From the NCBI GenBank assembly GCA_964462515.1, contig CAYWXK010000037.1:1-37464 (forward strand): 37,464 nucleotides of DNA, written 5' to 3'. Shown in pieces: positions 8,560-14,608 of this stretch (positions are counted from its first letter, which is position 1; each line of letters opens with the position of its first letter). The position numbers and the translations under genes were made by a program. Under the pieces are notes generated by a model that saw nothing but the letters and a program-made list of their open reading frames with translations, was not told where the DNA came from and did not search any database. The DNA comes from CAYWXK01 sp964462515 (GTDB lineage: Bacteria; Planctomycetota; Phycisphaerae; Sedimentisphaerales; Anaerobacaceae).

Positions 8560-8575
8560 TTGGCCGAGAGGCCAA
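8560..8575 (+). terminator. Small hairpin just after gvpA
   Basis: TTGGCC-GAGA-GGCCAA forms a 6-bp stem with a 4-nt loop, 3 nt after the gvpA stop. No T-tract follows, so it is more likely an mRNA 3'-end stabiliser or attenuator than a strong terminator. Confidence 0.4.
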
Positions 8576-8712
8576 GTAGTTACATCCTTAAAATGGGGGT
8601 TTATGCGTCTATAGGATTCTTGCCGAGTCATCCTTTCGAGGTTATTTGGGGTGATAAAAAGCATGGCTCGCCAAGAAGAACCCCTCTTTGGAAAAACAAA
8701 AAAACTTGTACC

Positions 8713-9408
8713 ATGCTTGCAATTGGGGTCAAAGAAAATAGTGTCGAGAATGTAATTGCTTCTTACGAGAGCAGGATACAGAATGTTGAAACTCTTTTCG
8801 AGACAGCCCATCAAATCTTCCATGGCCTTCAAGAATCCGTCCTTGATACCCGACAAGAGCGGGCAGAAATCAATGAGCAGCTCAGGGATACTCTCGCCAA
8901 GAATGGGTCACTCCGAAAGAAAGACTTCGACAGTATGATAAGTGTTATATCATCTCACCATGACCAGGAGGAACGAGAGGTCAGGGATTTATCGAAAAAC
9001 TATCTTAGCGAGCAGACAGACCTTGTTCACCAGTTAAGGGAAAGATTGAAACAATTTAGGGATGCCCTGGCCAAAGGTGAGGCTCAAAGGGTCAAAGGAT
9101 TCGAAATAGCGATTAAAGAAATTTTTGCCGAACAGGAAAGAAGAAAAGAGGAGGTTATTGCCAAGCTCAAAGAGTTCCAAAAAGAGCAGCAGGAAACGGC
9201 AAAAATGCTTAGAAATCTTTCGGATAAAGGGAGAGAGCTCAGGATAAGGGACCTTAAATCAATGTTAGCCGAATTCCAGAAACAACATAAAGAGCGAGTG
9301 GCTCGCCAGGAAAAGAGAAAAGAAGAAGTGCTGACTATGCTTGGCGATTTTAAGAATGCAAGATTAGAAGTAACCCATAGCCAGACGGCTGCACACAAGG
9401 GGGCTTAA
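8713..9408 (+). CDS. Coiled-coil repeat protein of the gas vesicle cluster (GvpC-like candidate)
   Basis: 231 residues from the ATG at 8713. The frame is open further up (TTG 8560, ATG 8593) but that part has poor ribosome binding sites and no resemblance to the paralogues. It begins with VIASYESRIQNVETLFETAH, matching the N-termini of the genes at 9427 and 10543. It then has three degenerate charged helical repeats of 51-58 residues, beginning LRDTLAKNG, FRDALAKGE and LRNLSDKGR and each containing R-x-KDF/L-x-SMI/L-type helices and an RKEEV segment. No membrane segment or enzyme motif. A long helical protein directly after gvpA suggests a GvpC-like strut on the vesicle surface, or an assembly scaffold. 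Function is inference; homology to cyanobacterial GvpC is not shown. Confidence 0.7.
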   Translation: MLAIGVKENSVENVIASYESRIQNVETLFETAHQIFHGLQESVLDTRQERAEINEQLRDTLAKNGSLRKKDFDSMISVISSHHDQEEREVRDLSKNYLSEQTDLVHQLRERLKQFRDALAKGEAQRVKGFEIAIKEIFAEQERRKEEVIAKLKEFQKEQQETAKMLRNLSDKGRELRIRDLKSMLAEFQKQHKERVARQEKRKEEVLTMLGDFKNARLEVTHSQTAAHKGA

Positions 9409-9426
9409 ACCGCAATACCAGAGATT

Positions 9427-9942
9427 ATGAAAGACGTCATACATAACATTATAACTTTTTACGAAATGCGTGCACAGACATTGGGTGTTCTGGTTGCTAA
9501 TACCCAGAGAGTCTTGGAGGAGTTCGGGCCGGATACAGAAACGAAAGCCAACGAGCAGAGGGAGAAACTGCAAAATTTTGTAAAAGTTCTGACCATCGAC
9601 GTAAATGATATGCTCACAAGGTTCTGGTTTCGGAAAGAGCGTAAGCAGATAAACCACGAACAGATGACCGATGCCGAGGTAAAGAATTTAGCGGATTTTG
9701 CCAATTTTGCCGAGACTCTGGCGAAAGATATACGTTCGTTGCTGATTCATTTTGAGGATGTTCGTGGCCAACAATTTGAGGAAGGATTTGATAAAGAAGT
9801 AAAACAAATGGAAACTTACGTCAAAAAGAAACTAAAAGAGTTTGAGAAGACTTTAACTATGAGAGAGGACAACTTGAAGAGTCGTTTTAGTAACTATGTC
9901 TATAATCCTATCCAACAGTATTGGAAAACTCTTAAGATGTAG
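9427..9942 (+). CDS. Coiled-coil gas vesicle cluster protein, paralogue of the 10543 gene
   Basis: 171 residues, almost entirely helical. Its first 60 residues align with the gene at 10543: both start MK-x(4)-NII, then R-x(2)-LG-x-LV-x(2)-T, L-x(2)-F and FV-x(2)-L-x(3)-V-x(2)-(M/L)L. A second block (VKNLADFANFAETLAKDIRS) matches AKNLSDFVNKLTSEVGS of that paralogue. This supports tandem duplication followed by divergence. Probably a structural or accessory gas vesicle protein (GvpC-like candidate). It starts 18 nt after the previous stop, with a weak ribosome binding site. No catalytic motif seen. Confidence 0.68.
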   Translation: MKDVIHNIITFYEMRAQTLGVLVANTQRVLEEFGPDTETKANEQREKLQNFVKVLTIDVNDMLTRFWFRKERKQINHEQMTDAEVKNLADFANFAETLAKDIRSLLIHFEDVRGQQFEEGFDKEVKQMETYVKKKLKEFEKTLTMREDNLKSRFSNYVYNPIQQYWKTLKM

Positions 9943-9964
9943 GTTGCTTTGTAACGACCTGAGC

Positions 9965-9985
9965 ATTAACGAAGCAAATAGCTGT
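9965..9985 (+). promoter_or_regulatory. Direct repeat copy 2, upstream of the PAS gene
   Basis: ATTAAC-GA-AGCAAATAGCTGT, 19 of 21 positions identical to the copy at 8154-8174 before gvpA. It lies in the 87-nt gap between the 171-residue repeat protein and the PAS gene, so an internal regulated promoter here is possible. Confidence 0.4.
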
Positions 9986-10029
9986 AACAAAAAATAGAAA
10001 TTCGAAATGTGTTTATGAGGTATGAGGCA

Positions 10030-10515
10030 ATGCGAGCAGAAAAGAGCCAATACGACTTGGCACTGTTAGACGAGGAGATTGATAGGCTAATTGAGACCAT
10101 CGCCGGAGTTCCTTATTCGGCTCTGCCACTGGAGCGGCCGGAGGTCGTTTGTTTTGCTAAAAGAATCGAGGAATTAACCGGATATGATGCCGACCGGATT
10201 CTTGCTGATAGGCAACTTTGGATAAATATTATCCATCCTGATGACCGAGAACGGGTATTTGCTGCTTTTAACAGGTGTAAAAATTGGAGAATCCCGTTTG
10301 AAATAGAATACCGTATTATTCGTAACGACGGGTCGGTGCATTACATTCTCGATAAAGGTGAGCCTGTCTTTAATAATAGAGGCCGGGTAACCCAGATAGA
10401 GGGCATAATAACTGATATTAGTGAATACACAAAGGCGAAGATATGTGCTTGTCAAAGAAATCCAGAAGCAACAATGCTTAATAATGTAAGTTCAGGTGTT
10501 TTCCAGAAAATTTGA
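10030..10515 (+). CDS. Stand-alone PAS-domain protein within the gas vesicle cluster
   Basis: 161 residues from ATG 10030, preceded by GAGG at 10017-10020; earlier in-frame starts at 10009 (GTG) and 10015 are possible. A PAS_3-type fold fills most of the protein: AKRIEELTGYDADRIL, then INIIHPDDRERVFAAFNRC, FEIEYRIIRNDGSVHYILDKGEPVFNNRG and the terminal GIITDISEYTKAK. No histidine kinase, GGDEF, HTH or other output domain follows; the protein simply ends. It may sense a small molecule, redox state or a partner and act by protein contact. Its place between two GvpC-like paralogues and behind a repeat shared with gvpA suggests a regulatory link. Ligand unknown. Confidence 0.82.
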   Translation: MRAEKSQYDLALLDEEIDRLIETIAGVPYSALPLERPEVVCFAKRIEELTGYDADRILADRQLWINIIHPDDRERVFAAFNRCKNWRIPFEIEYRIIRNDGSVHYILDKGEPVFNNRGRVTQIEGIITDISEYTKAKICACQRNPEATMLNNVSSGVFQKI

Positions 10516-10542
10516 AAAATGGTTTTCGAAAGGAGATTCAAA

Positions 10543-11202
10543 ATGGCGATGACGATAGCTGAAGATATGAAAAACCTTACAGAGAACATCATCATTTCTA
10601 ACAATGTTCGGTTAAAAGCACTGGGTGAGTTAGTTACTGACACCCACAAAACCCTGAATGGGTTTTCTATGGATAGAAAGAAGATGGCTGCACAACAAGC
10701 CAAGGATTTGGCTGATTTCGTAAATGGCCTGTCTAAGAATGTGCAAAGCTTACTGAAAGAAGCCCAAAACATGGTCACTGAGTTCCGCAAAAGCAACAGA
10801 CAGATGGGTAAGGAGCAGGCAAAGAATTTGTCAGATTTTGTCAATAAGCTGACCAGCGAGGTAGGTTCAATGTTGGGCAGCTTTGAGAAGGACCACACCC
10901 AGATGTCAAAGGAACTAAAGAGCAAGCTCGCCAGAGAAATAAAGGATATTCAGACACAGGTTAAAAACATATTGGATGAAGCCGACAAGCTCATAGGCGA
11001 GTATAGCTCTGATATGGCCCAGGCAAAGAAGGCATGGAAAAATATGTCCGCCACATTAGCTAAGGCAAGAAAAGGTGGGGTAATGCCAAGGATTGATGCT
11101 GGTGAAAAAGTATCCACAGTTGGGCAGGCAATCGGTAAAGGCAAGGGTGCAAAGAGGGCTGGAAAGAAAAGCAGCAAGCAAACCGTTGATGTGGGTATCT
11201 AA
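10543..11202 (+). CDS. Repetitive helical gas vesicle protein, GvpC-like candidate
   Basis: 219 residues from ATG 10543, chosen over ATG 10519 because AAAGGAG at 10529-10535 gives a 7-nt spacer. The N-terminus shares the NII-x(4)-R-x(2)-LG-x-LV signature of its paralogues. Then come helical repeats marked by a Met-anchored unit (M-x(2)-(Q/E)QAKxLxDFVNxL-x(3)-V-x-(S)-(L/M)L); successive anchor Met residues are about 40, 33 and 37 residues apart, close to the 33-residue period known for cyanobacterial GvpC. The last 40 residues are Lys/Gly-rich and disordered. I propose an external strengthening or adaptor protein. Sequence identity to true GvpC is not visible, so the name is withheld. Confidence 0.7.
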   Translation: MAMTIAEDMKNLTENIIISNNVRLKALGELVTDTHKTLNGFSMDRKKMAAQQAKDLADFVNGLSKNVQSLLKEAQNMVTEFRKSNRQMGKEQAKNLSDFVNKLTSEVGSMLGSFEKDHTQMSKELKSKLAREIKDIQTQVKNILDEADKLIGEYSSDMAQAKKAWKNMSATLAKARKGGVMPRIDAGEKVSTVGQAIGKGKGAKRAGKKSSKQTVDVGI

Positions 11203-11287
11203 CGAGAGTTGAAATTGCCTGATGCCAAATTGCTGATGGTGGAAATGCCAGCTAAACATAAAAGCGAATTCAAGGATGGGCTAAATT

Positions 11288-11650
11288 ATGAGCCGGATAA
11301 CGTGTGCTTTTTGTAAGGGCACAGGTAAAGACCCATTCAATCTGTTATCTGTGCTTGCTAACTGCCAGATATGTAGTGGCACAGGGACAGTTCATATAGA
11401 GAACCCCATAATTGGGTGTGCATTTTGCAGAGGCACAGGCGTCCACCCTCATACGCGGATCAGTTGCACTGCCTGCAGAGGCAAGGGCAGCATTACGCAC
11501 AAAGGGACTAAGGAACAATGCCCAAAGTGCGGCGGCAAAGGCTATAAATCGAGCGAAACCCTCCCATGCAGTCTTTGTGGAGGTAAAGGATTTATTAGAG
11601 AGAAACGGGTTAGAGAAAATCTATACGAAGAGGTCTATCAAAATGATTGA
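11288..11650 (+). CDS. DnaJ-type zinc-finger protein with six CxxCxGxG repeats
   Basis: 120 residues, nearly all made of six CxxCxGxG motifs (Cys pairs 6/9, 26/29, 44/47, 60/63, 78/81, 94/97). DnaJ/Hsp40 has four such repeats binding two zinc ions; six would allow three. No J domain is present, but a J domain is fused to GvpL/F later in the same cluster, so the two halves of an Hsp40 are split over two genes. Likely a zinc-stabilised holdase or adaptor for hydrophobic GvpA monomers. Its stop overlaps the gvpN start by 8 nt, indicating coupling. AAGGA lies before the ATG at 11288. Confidence 0.85.
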   Translation: MSRITCAFCKGTGKDPFNLLSVLANCQICSGTGTVHIENPIIGCAFCRGTGVHPHTRISCTACRGKGSITHKGTKEQCPKCGGKGYKSSETLPCSLCGGKGFIREKRVRENLYEEVYQND

Positions 11651-12680
11651 TGAGATGACAACCGTATTGGAACCAGCTCCTCTGCCGGATTTTGTGGAAA
11701 CAAAGTATGTCCAAGATATTATCAGCAGGGCCCTTTCTTATATCAAAGCAGGTTTTCCGGTCCATTTTAGAGGACCTTCCGGCACGGGCAAGACAACACT
11801 GGCTATGCACCTGGCAAGCAAAATCAAAAGGCCGGTGGTGTTGATTCACGGAGATGAAGAGTTCACAACATCCGACTTGATAGGTGGTGAGTATGGCTAC
11901 AGGATTAGAAAAGTTGTGGACCGCTTTATTTCAAGGGTCCTAAAGACAGAGGAAGATATGGTAAAGCGTTGGGTGGATAACCGCCTGACCGTCGCCTGCA
12001 AATATGGTTTTACGCTTGTTTACGATGAGTTCACGCGTTCCCGGCCGGAGGCAAATAATATTCTTCTCTCTATTTTACAGGAGAAGATGATGGATCTGCC
12101 GGTGGGAAGAGGTGGTGAGCAGCCATATTTGAAGGTTGACCCGAATTTCACTGCCATCTTCACGTCCAACCCTGAGGAATATGCCGGCGTTCACAGGAGC
12201 CAGGATGCCTTAAGGGACAGGATGATAACCCTGGATTTGGACCATTTTGACTATGATACTGAAGTAGCCGTCACGCGGGCAAAATCCAAACTTTCCAAAT
12301 CACATACTGAGATGATAGTCAATATCGTAAGAGGTCTAAGAGGATCCGGAAAGTGCGAATTTGCACCCACCGTGCGCGGCTGCATTATGATTGCAAAAAC
12401 TCTTAAGGTTCAAAATCTTACTCCTTCTAAGGCAAATAGTGCCTTTATGCAAATGTGTCAGGATATTTTAGCTTCTGAAACAAGCCGGGTTGGCTCCAAA
12501 ACAAACCAGAACAGGGTCAGAGAAATAATAAAGGAGATAGTCGAGAAAGAGCTGAGCCGTGGAAGAACTATAGATACGCCGGTGGAAACCGACAAAGAAA
12601 ACATTGCTTTAGATGTCGTTAGCGATAATGAAGCAGAGGATAAAAAGCAGCAAATAGAAAGTCTGGTCGGAATACGATAG
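11643..12680 (+). CDS. gvpN: Gas vesicle protein GvpN, MoxR-like AAA+ ATPase
   Basis: 345 residues. Walker A GPSGTGKTT (residues 44-52), DGE-type segment after VVLIHGDEEFTTSDLIGG, Walker B TLVYDEF (124-130), sensor 1 FTSNP (173-177). GvpN is a MoxR-group ATPase needed for normal vesicle growth, probably by remodelling assembly complexes. The start is ATG 11643, with GAAGAGG at 11627-11633 and a 9-nt spacer. The frame stays open upstream through the zinc-finger gene, but that part is an out-of-frame reading of the CxxCxGxG repeats. The last 60 residues are a charged tail (ELSRGRTIDTPVETDKE...), longer than the minimal GvpN. Confidence 0.95.
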   Translation: MIDEMTTVLEPAPLPDFVETKYVQDIISRALSYIKAGFPVHFRGPSGTGKTTLAMHLASKIKRPVVLIHGDEEFTTSDLIGGEYGYRIRKVVDRFISRVLKTEEDMVKRWVDNRLTVACKYGFTLVYDEFTRSRPEANNILLSILQEKMMDLPVGRGGEQPYLKVDPNFTAIFTSNPEEYAGVHRSQDALRDRMITLDLDHFDYDTEVAVTRAKSKLSKSHTEMIVNIVRGLRGSGKCEFAPTVRGCIMIAKTLKVQNLTPSKANSAFMQMCQDILASETSRVGSKTNQNRVREIIKEIVEKELSRGRTIDTPVETDKENIALDVVSDNEAEDKKQQIESLVGIR

Positions 12681-12694
12681 GGAGGACACATTAA

Positions 12695-13000
12695 ATGAAA
12701 GGAACATTACAAACCCCAGGTGTTAGAGAGATAAAGAGCGTACATTCTGTCGGCGCGAGGTCTATCCCGAAAGCTCAACGGTCAAGTTATCTGGAATTAT
12801 ATGTGCTTGGTAGCGAGAAGAATAGATTGGAAAAAGAAATCTTTGCATTAGATAAAAGAAGAGATGCGGCTAAAAAACGATTAGACAGTGCCTGTAAGCG
12901 GATAAAAAAGTTACAAAAAGAAACGCACGAACGGCAAAAGATTAAAACTTACAGAGACGTACCCACAAAGCCGCTTAAGACGATGGCTATAAATTATTAA
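12695..13000 (+). CDS. Small coiled-coil gas vesicle cluster protein
   Basis: 101 residues. The N-terminal 30 residues (LQTPGVREIKSVHSVGARSI) look unstructured but conserved in style. They are followed by an amphipathic helix (YLELYVLGSEKNRLEKEIFA, then DKRRDAAKKRLDSACKRIKKLQKE) that should form a coiled coil. It resembles the short helical proteins of other gvp clusters, including cyanobacterial GvpV, but I cannot confirm that name. Excellent ribosome binding site (GGGAGG) 14 nt after gvpN; 21 nt before gvpH. Probably a partner of GvpN or GvpH in assembly. Function unknown. Confidence 0.75.
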   Translation: MKGTLQTPGVREIKSVHSVGARSIPKAQRSSYLELYVLGSEKNRLEKEIFALDKRRDAAKKRLDSACKRIKKLQKETHERQKIKTYRDVPTKPLKTMAINY

Positions 13001-13021
13001 TGGACGTTAAAGGGACACGAA

Positions 13022-13567
13022 ATGGCCAAAGACAAAAAGAAAAAAGATAAAGAAACCGAAGGTTTGAATATCGATTTTGGTATAGGAAAGCTGGGCGTCG
13101 GGCTTGGGGGCCTGTTAGACGGCATCGGAAACCTGGTTGACCTGGCCGCCAAATTGAAAGATGCTGGCGGCGAAATCAATAAAGAAGGCGAGATTGACCT
13201 GAGTCATCTTAAAAAAGGTATGAAAGGGGTATTTGGGTTTTCGGTGAAGACAGCGGTGGGAGGTAAGCCTATAGTTGAGTCATTCGGCAATGTTAAAAAG
13301 ACCCCCGCTGGGCCTACAGTCGAAGAAGAGAGAGAGCCTATCACAGATGTCTTTGACGAAGAAGAGGAGGTTCGAATCTATGCGGAGATGCCGGGAGTAA
13401 ACGAAGGGGATATAAAATTAGATTTGAAAGAAGATATATTAGAACTTAGCGCGCAAACTGGGGATAGGAAATACCGCAAAGAAATCTTACTGCCGGCAAA
13501 GGTAAAAGCCGACACAATGAGCTCTTCTTATAACAACGGCATCTTAGAGGTCAGGATCAAAAAGTGA
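13022..13567 (+). CDS. gvpH: GvpH-type small heat shock (Hsp20) gas vesicle protein
   Basis: 181 residues. Lys-rich start, then a glycine-rich amphipathic segment (FGIGKLGVGLGGLLDGIGNL) typical of GvpH, then an alpha-crystallin/Hsp20 domain over residues about 105-181 (DVFDEEEEVRIYAEMPGVNE, IKLDLKEDILELSA, YRKEILLPAKV, SSSYNNGILEVRIKK). Hsp20 domains act as ATP-independent holdases; in haloarchaea GvpH helps keep gas vesicle proteins soluble. It is followed by a 97-nt element bounded by perfect inverted repeats and then the ArsA-like ATPase. Confidence 0.88.
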   Translation: MAKDKKKKDKETEGLNIDFGIGKLGVGLGGLLDGIGNLVDLAAKLKDAGGEINKEGEIDLSHLKKGMKGVFGFSVKTAVGGKPIVESFGNVKKTPAGPTVEEEREPITDVFDEEEEVRIYAEMPGVNEGDIKLDLKEDILELSAQTGDRKYRKEILLPAKVKADTMSSSYNNGILEVRIKK

Positions 13568-13664
13568 ACCACGTTAGAAATATGCATTAACAGAGGTTAC
13601 ATAATTCAAAAAAGCAGTAATAAGGAAGAAAATTAAAAATCTTTTCTAATATTTCTAACGTGGT
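13568..13664. repeat. 97-nt element with 16-bp perfect terminal inverted repeats
   Basis: Left arm 13568-13583 (ACCACGTTAGAAATAT) and right arm 13649-13664 are exact complements, separated by 65 AT-rich nt. GTGA occurs at both edges (13564-13567 and 13663-13666). It fills the gap between the gvpH stop and the start of the ArsA-like gene, so the right arm covers the ribosome binding site region of that gene (ATG 13667). It is either a miniature mobile element (MITE) or an mRNA switch that hides the start. Confidence 0.65.
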
Positions 13665-13666
13665 GA

Positions 13667-14608
13667 ATGGGATTAAAAGGGCTAAAAGTTCCTTCGCTAA
13701 AGTTGATTTTGTTTGGCGGAAAAGGCGGCGTAGGAAAAACAACCTGTGCTTGCAGCACAGCCCTATATTTGGCTGAGGATTTTAAGACGTTGATTTTTTC
13801 AACGGACCCGGCCCATTCGCTTGCCGACAGCCTGGGACAAATAATCGGTGACCAGATAAAAGAGGTAAAAGGAATAAAGAACTTAAGCGCTCTTGAAATA
13901 AACGCAGAAAAGGCTTTAGACAAATTCAAAATACAACACCAAGACCAGATAAAGAAGATAATCGATACCAGCACTAATTTGGATGCAGAAGACATTGATT
14001 CTATCCTGGCTTTACCTATCCCGGGTATAGATGAAGTAATGGGTCTTAAGACGATGACTGACGTTATGGACGAATCTGCATTTGACAAATACATAGTAGA
14101 TACAGCACCTACCGGCCATGCTTTAAGACTTTTAACCTCACCAAGACTATTAGATAGCTGGATTAAGATAATGGCAAAGATGAGGTGGAAATACAGGTAT
14201 GTGGTTGAAACGTTTGCTGGAAAATATAGGCCGGACGACGGTGATGATTTTCTGATGACTATGAAAAGAGTTGTAAAGAGGATAGAAAACCTGCTTCGCG
14301 ACCAAGATAGAAGCGAATTCATAGCAGTTACAATCCCGGAAGACATGGCAATTTTAGAGACCGAGAGGTTGATAGATAGTTTGGGCAAATACGGGATAAA
14401 GGTGAGGCAGTTAGTGATAAATAACGTCTTAGAATCAGATGATTGTGAGTTCTGCAGAGAAAAAAGGAAAGAACAGCAAAAGTATATGAATCAGATAAGG
14501 GGAAAATTTGGAAAGTTAAAAATAACAATTGCTCCGTCTGAGCCTGGCGAAATCAAAGGGCTAAAAGCATTGACGAGTTTTAAGGAACGGCTGTTCAGTG
14601 GACAATGA
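13667..14608 (+). CDS. ArsA/Get3-family ATPase of the gas vesicle cluster
   Basis: 313 residues. Deviant Walker A GGKGGVGKTT (17-26) with the signature Lys19, switch I STDPAHSLADSLG (45-57), switch II DTAPTGHALRLL (145-156), and a CxxC pair (Cys260, Cys263) where Get3 homodimers bind zinc. The Pro-rich end (APSEPGEIKGLKAL) also fits the family. Get3 shields hydrophobic segments and delivers them to their destination; here the client could be GvpA or another hydrophobic Gvp protein. It is a single-domain ATPase and would dimerise. The weak ribosome binding site lies in a potential hairpin arm. The stop overlaps the next ATG (ATGA), so it is coupled to the CDC48-like gene. Such ATPases recur in bacterial gvp clusters; an arsenite role is unlikely here. 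Confidence 0.88.
   Translation: MGLKGLKVPSLKLILFGGKGGVGKTTCACSTALYLAEDFKTLIFSTDPAHSLADSLGQIIGDQIKEVKGIKNLSALEINAEKALDKFKIQHQDQIKKIIDTSTNLDAEDIDSILALPIPGIDEVMGLKTMTDVMDESAFDKYIVDTAPTGHALRLLTSPRLLDSWIKIMAKMRWKYRYVVETFAGKYRPDDGDDFLMTMKRVVKRIENLLRDQDRSEFIAVTIPEDMAILETERLIDSLGKYGIKVRQLVINNVLESDDCEFCREKRKEQQKYMNQIRGKFGKLKITIAPSEPGEIKGLKALTSFKERLFSGQ

Noticed and set aside
8560..8712. N-terminal extension of the repeat protein (TTG 8560 or ATG 8593)
   Set aside because: It covers the post-gvpA hairpin, has no proper ribosome binding site, and its residues do not resemble the paralogues, whose similarity starts just after ATG 8713.
11412..11642. 77-residue N-terminal extension of GvpN
   Set aside because: It is an out-of-frame reading of the CxxCxGxG gene; GvpN similarity starts near ATG 11643, which has its own ribosome binding site.
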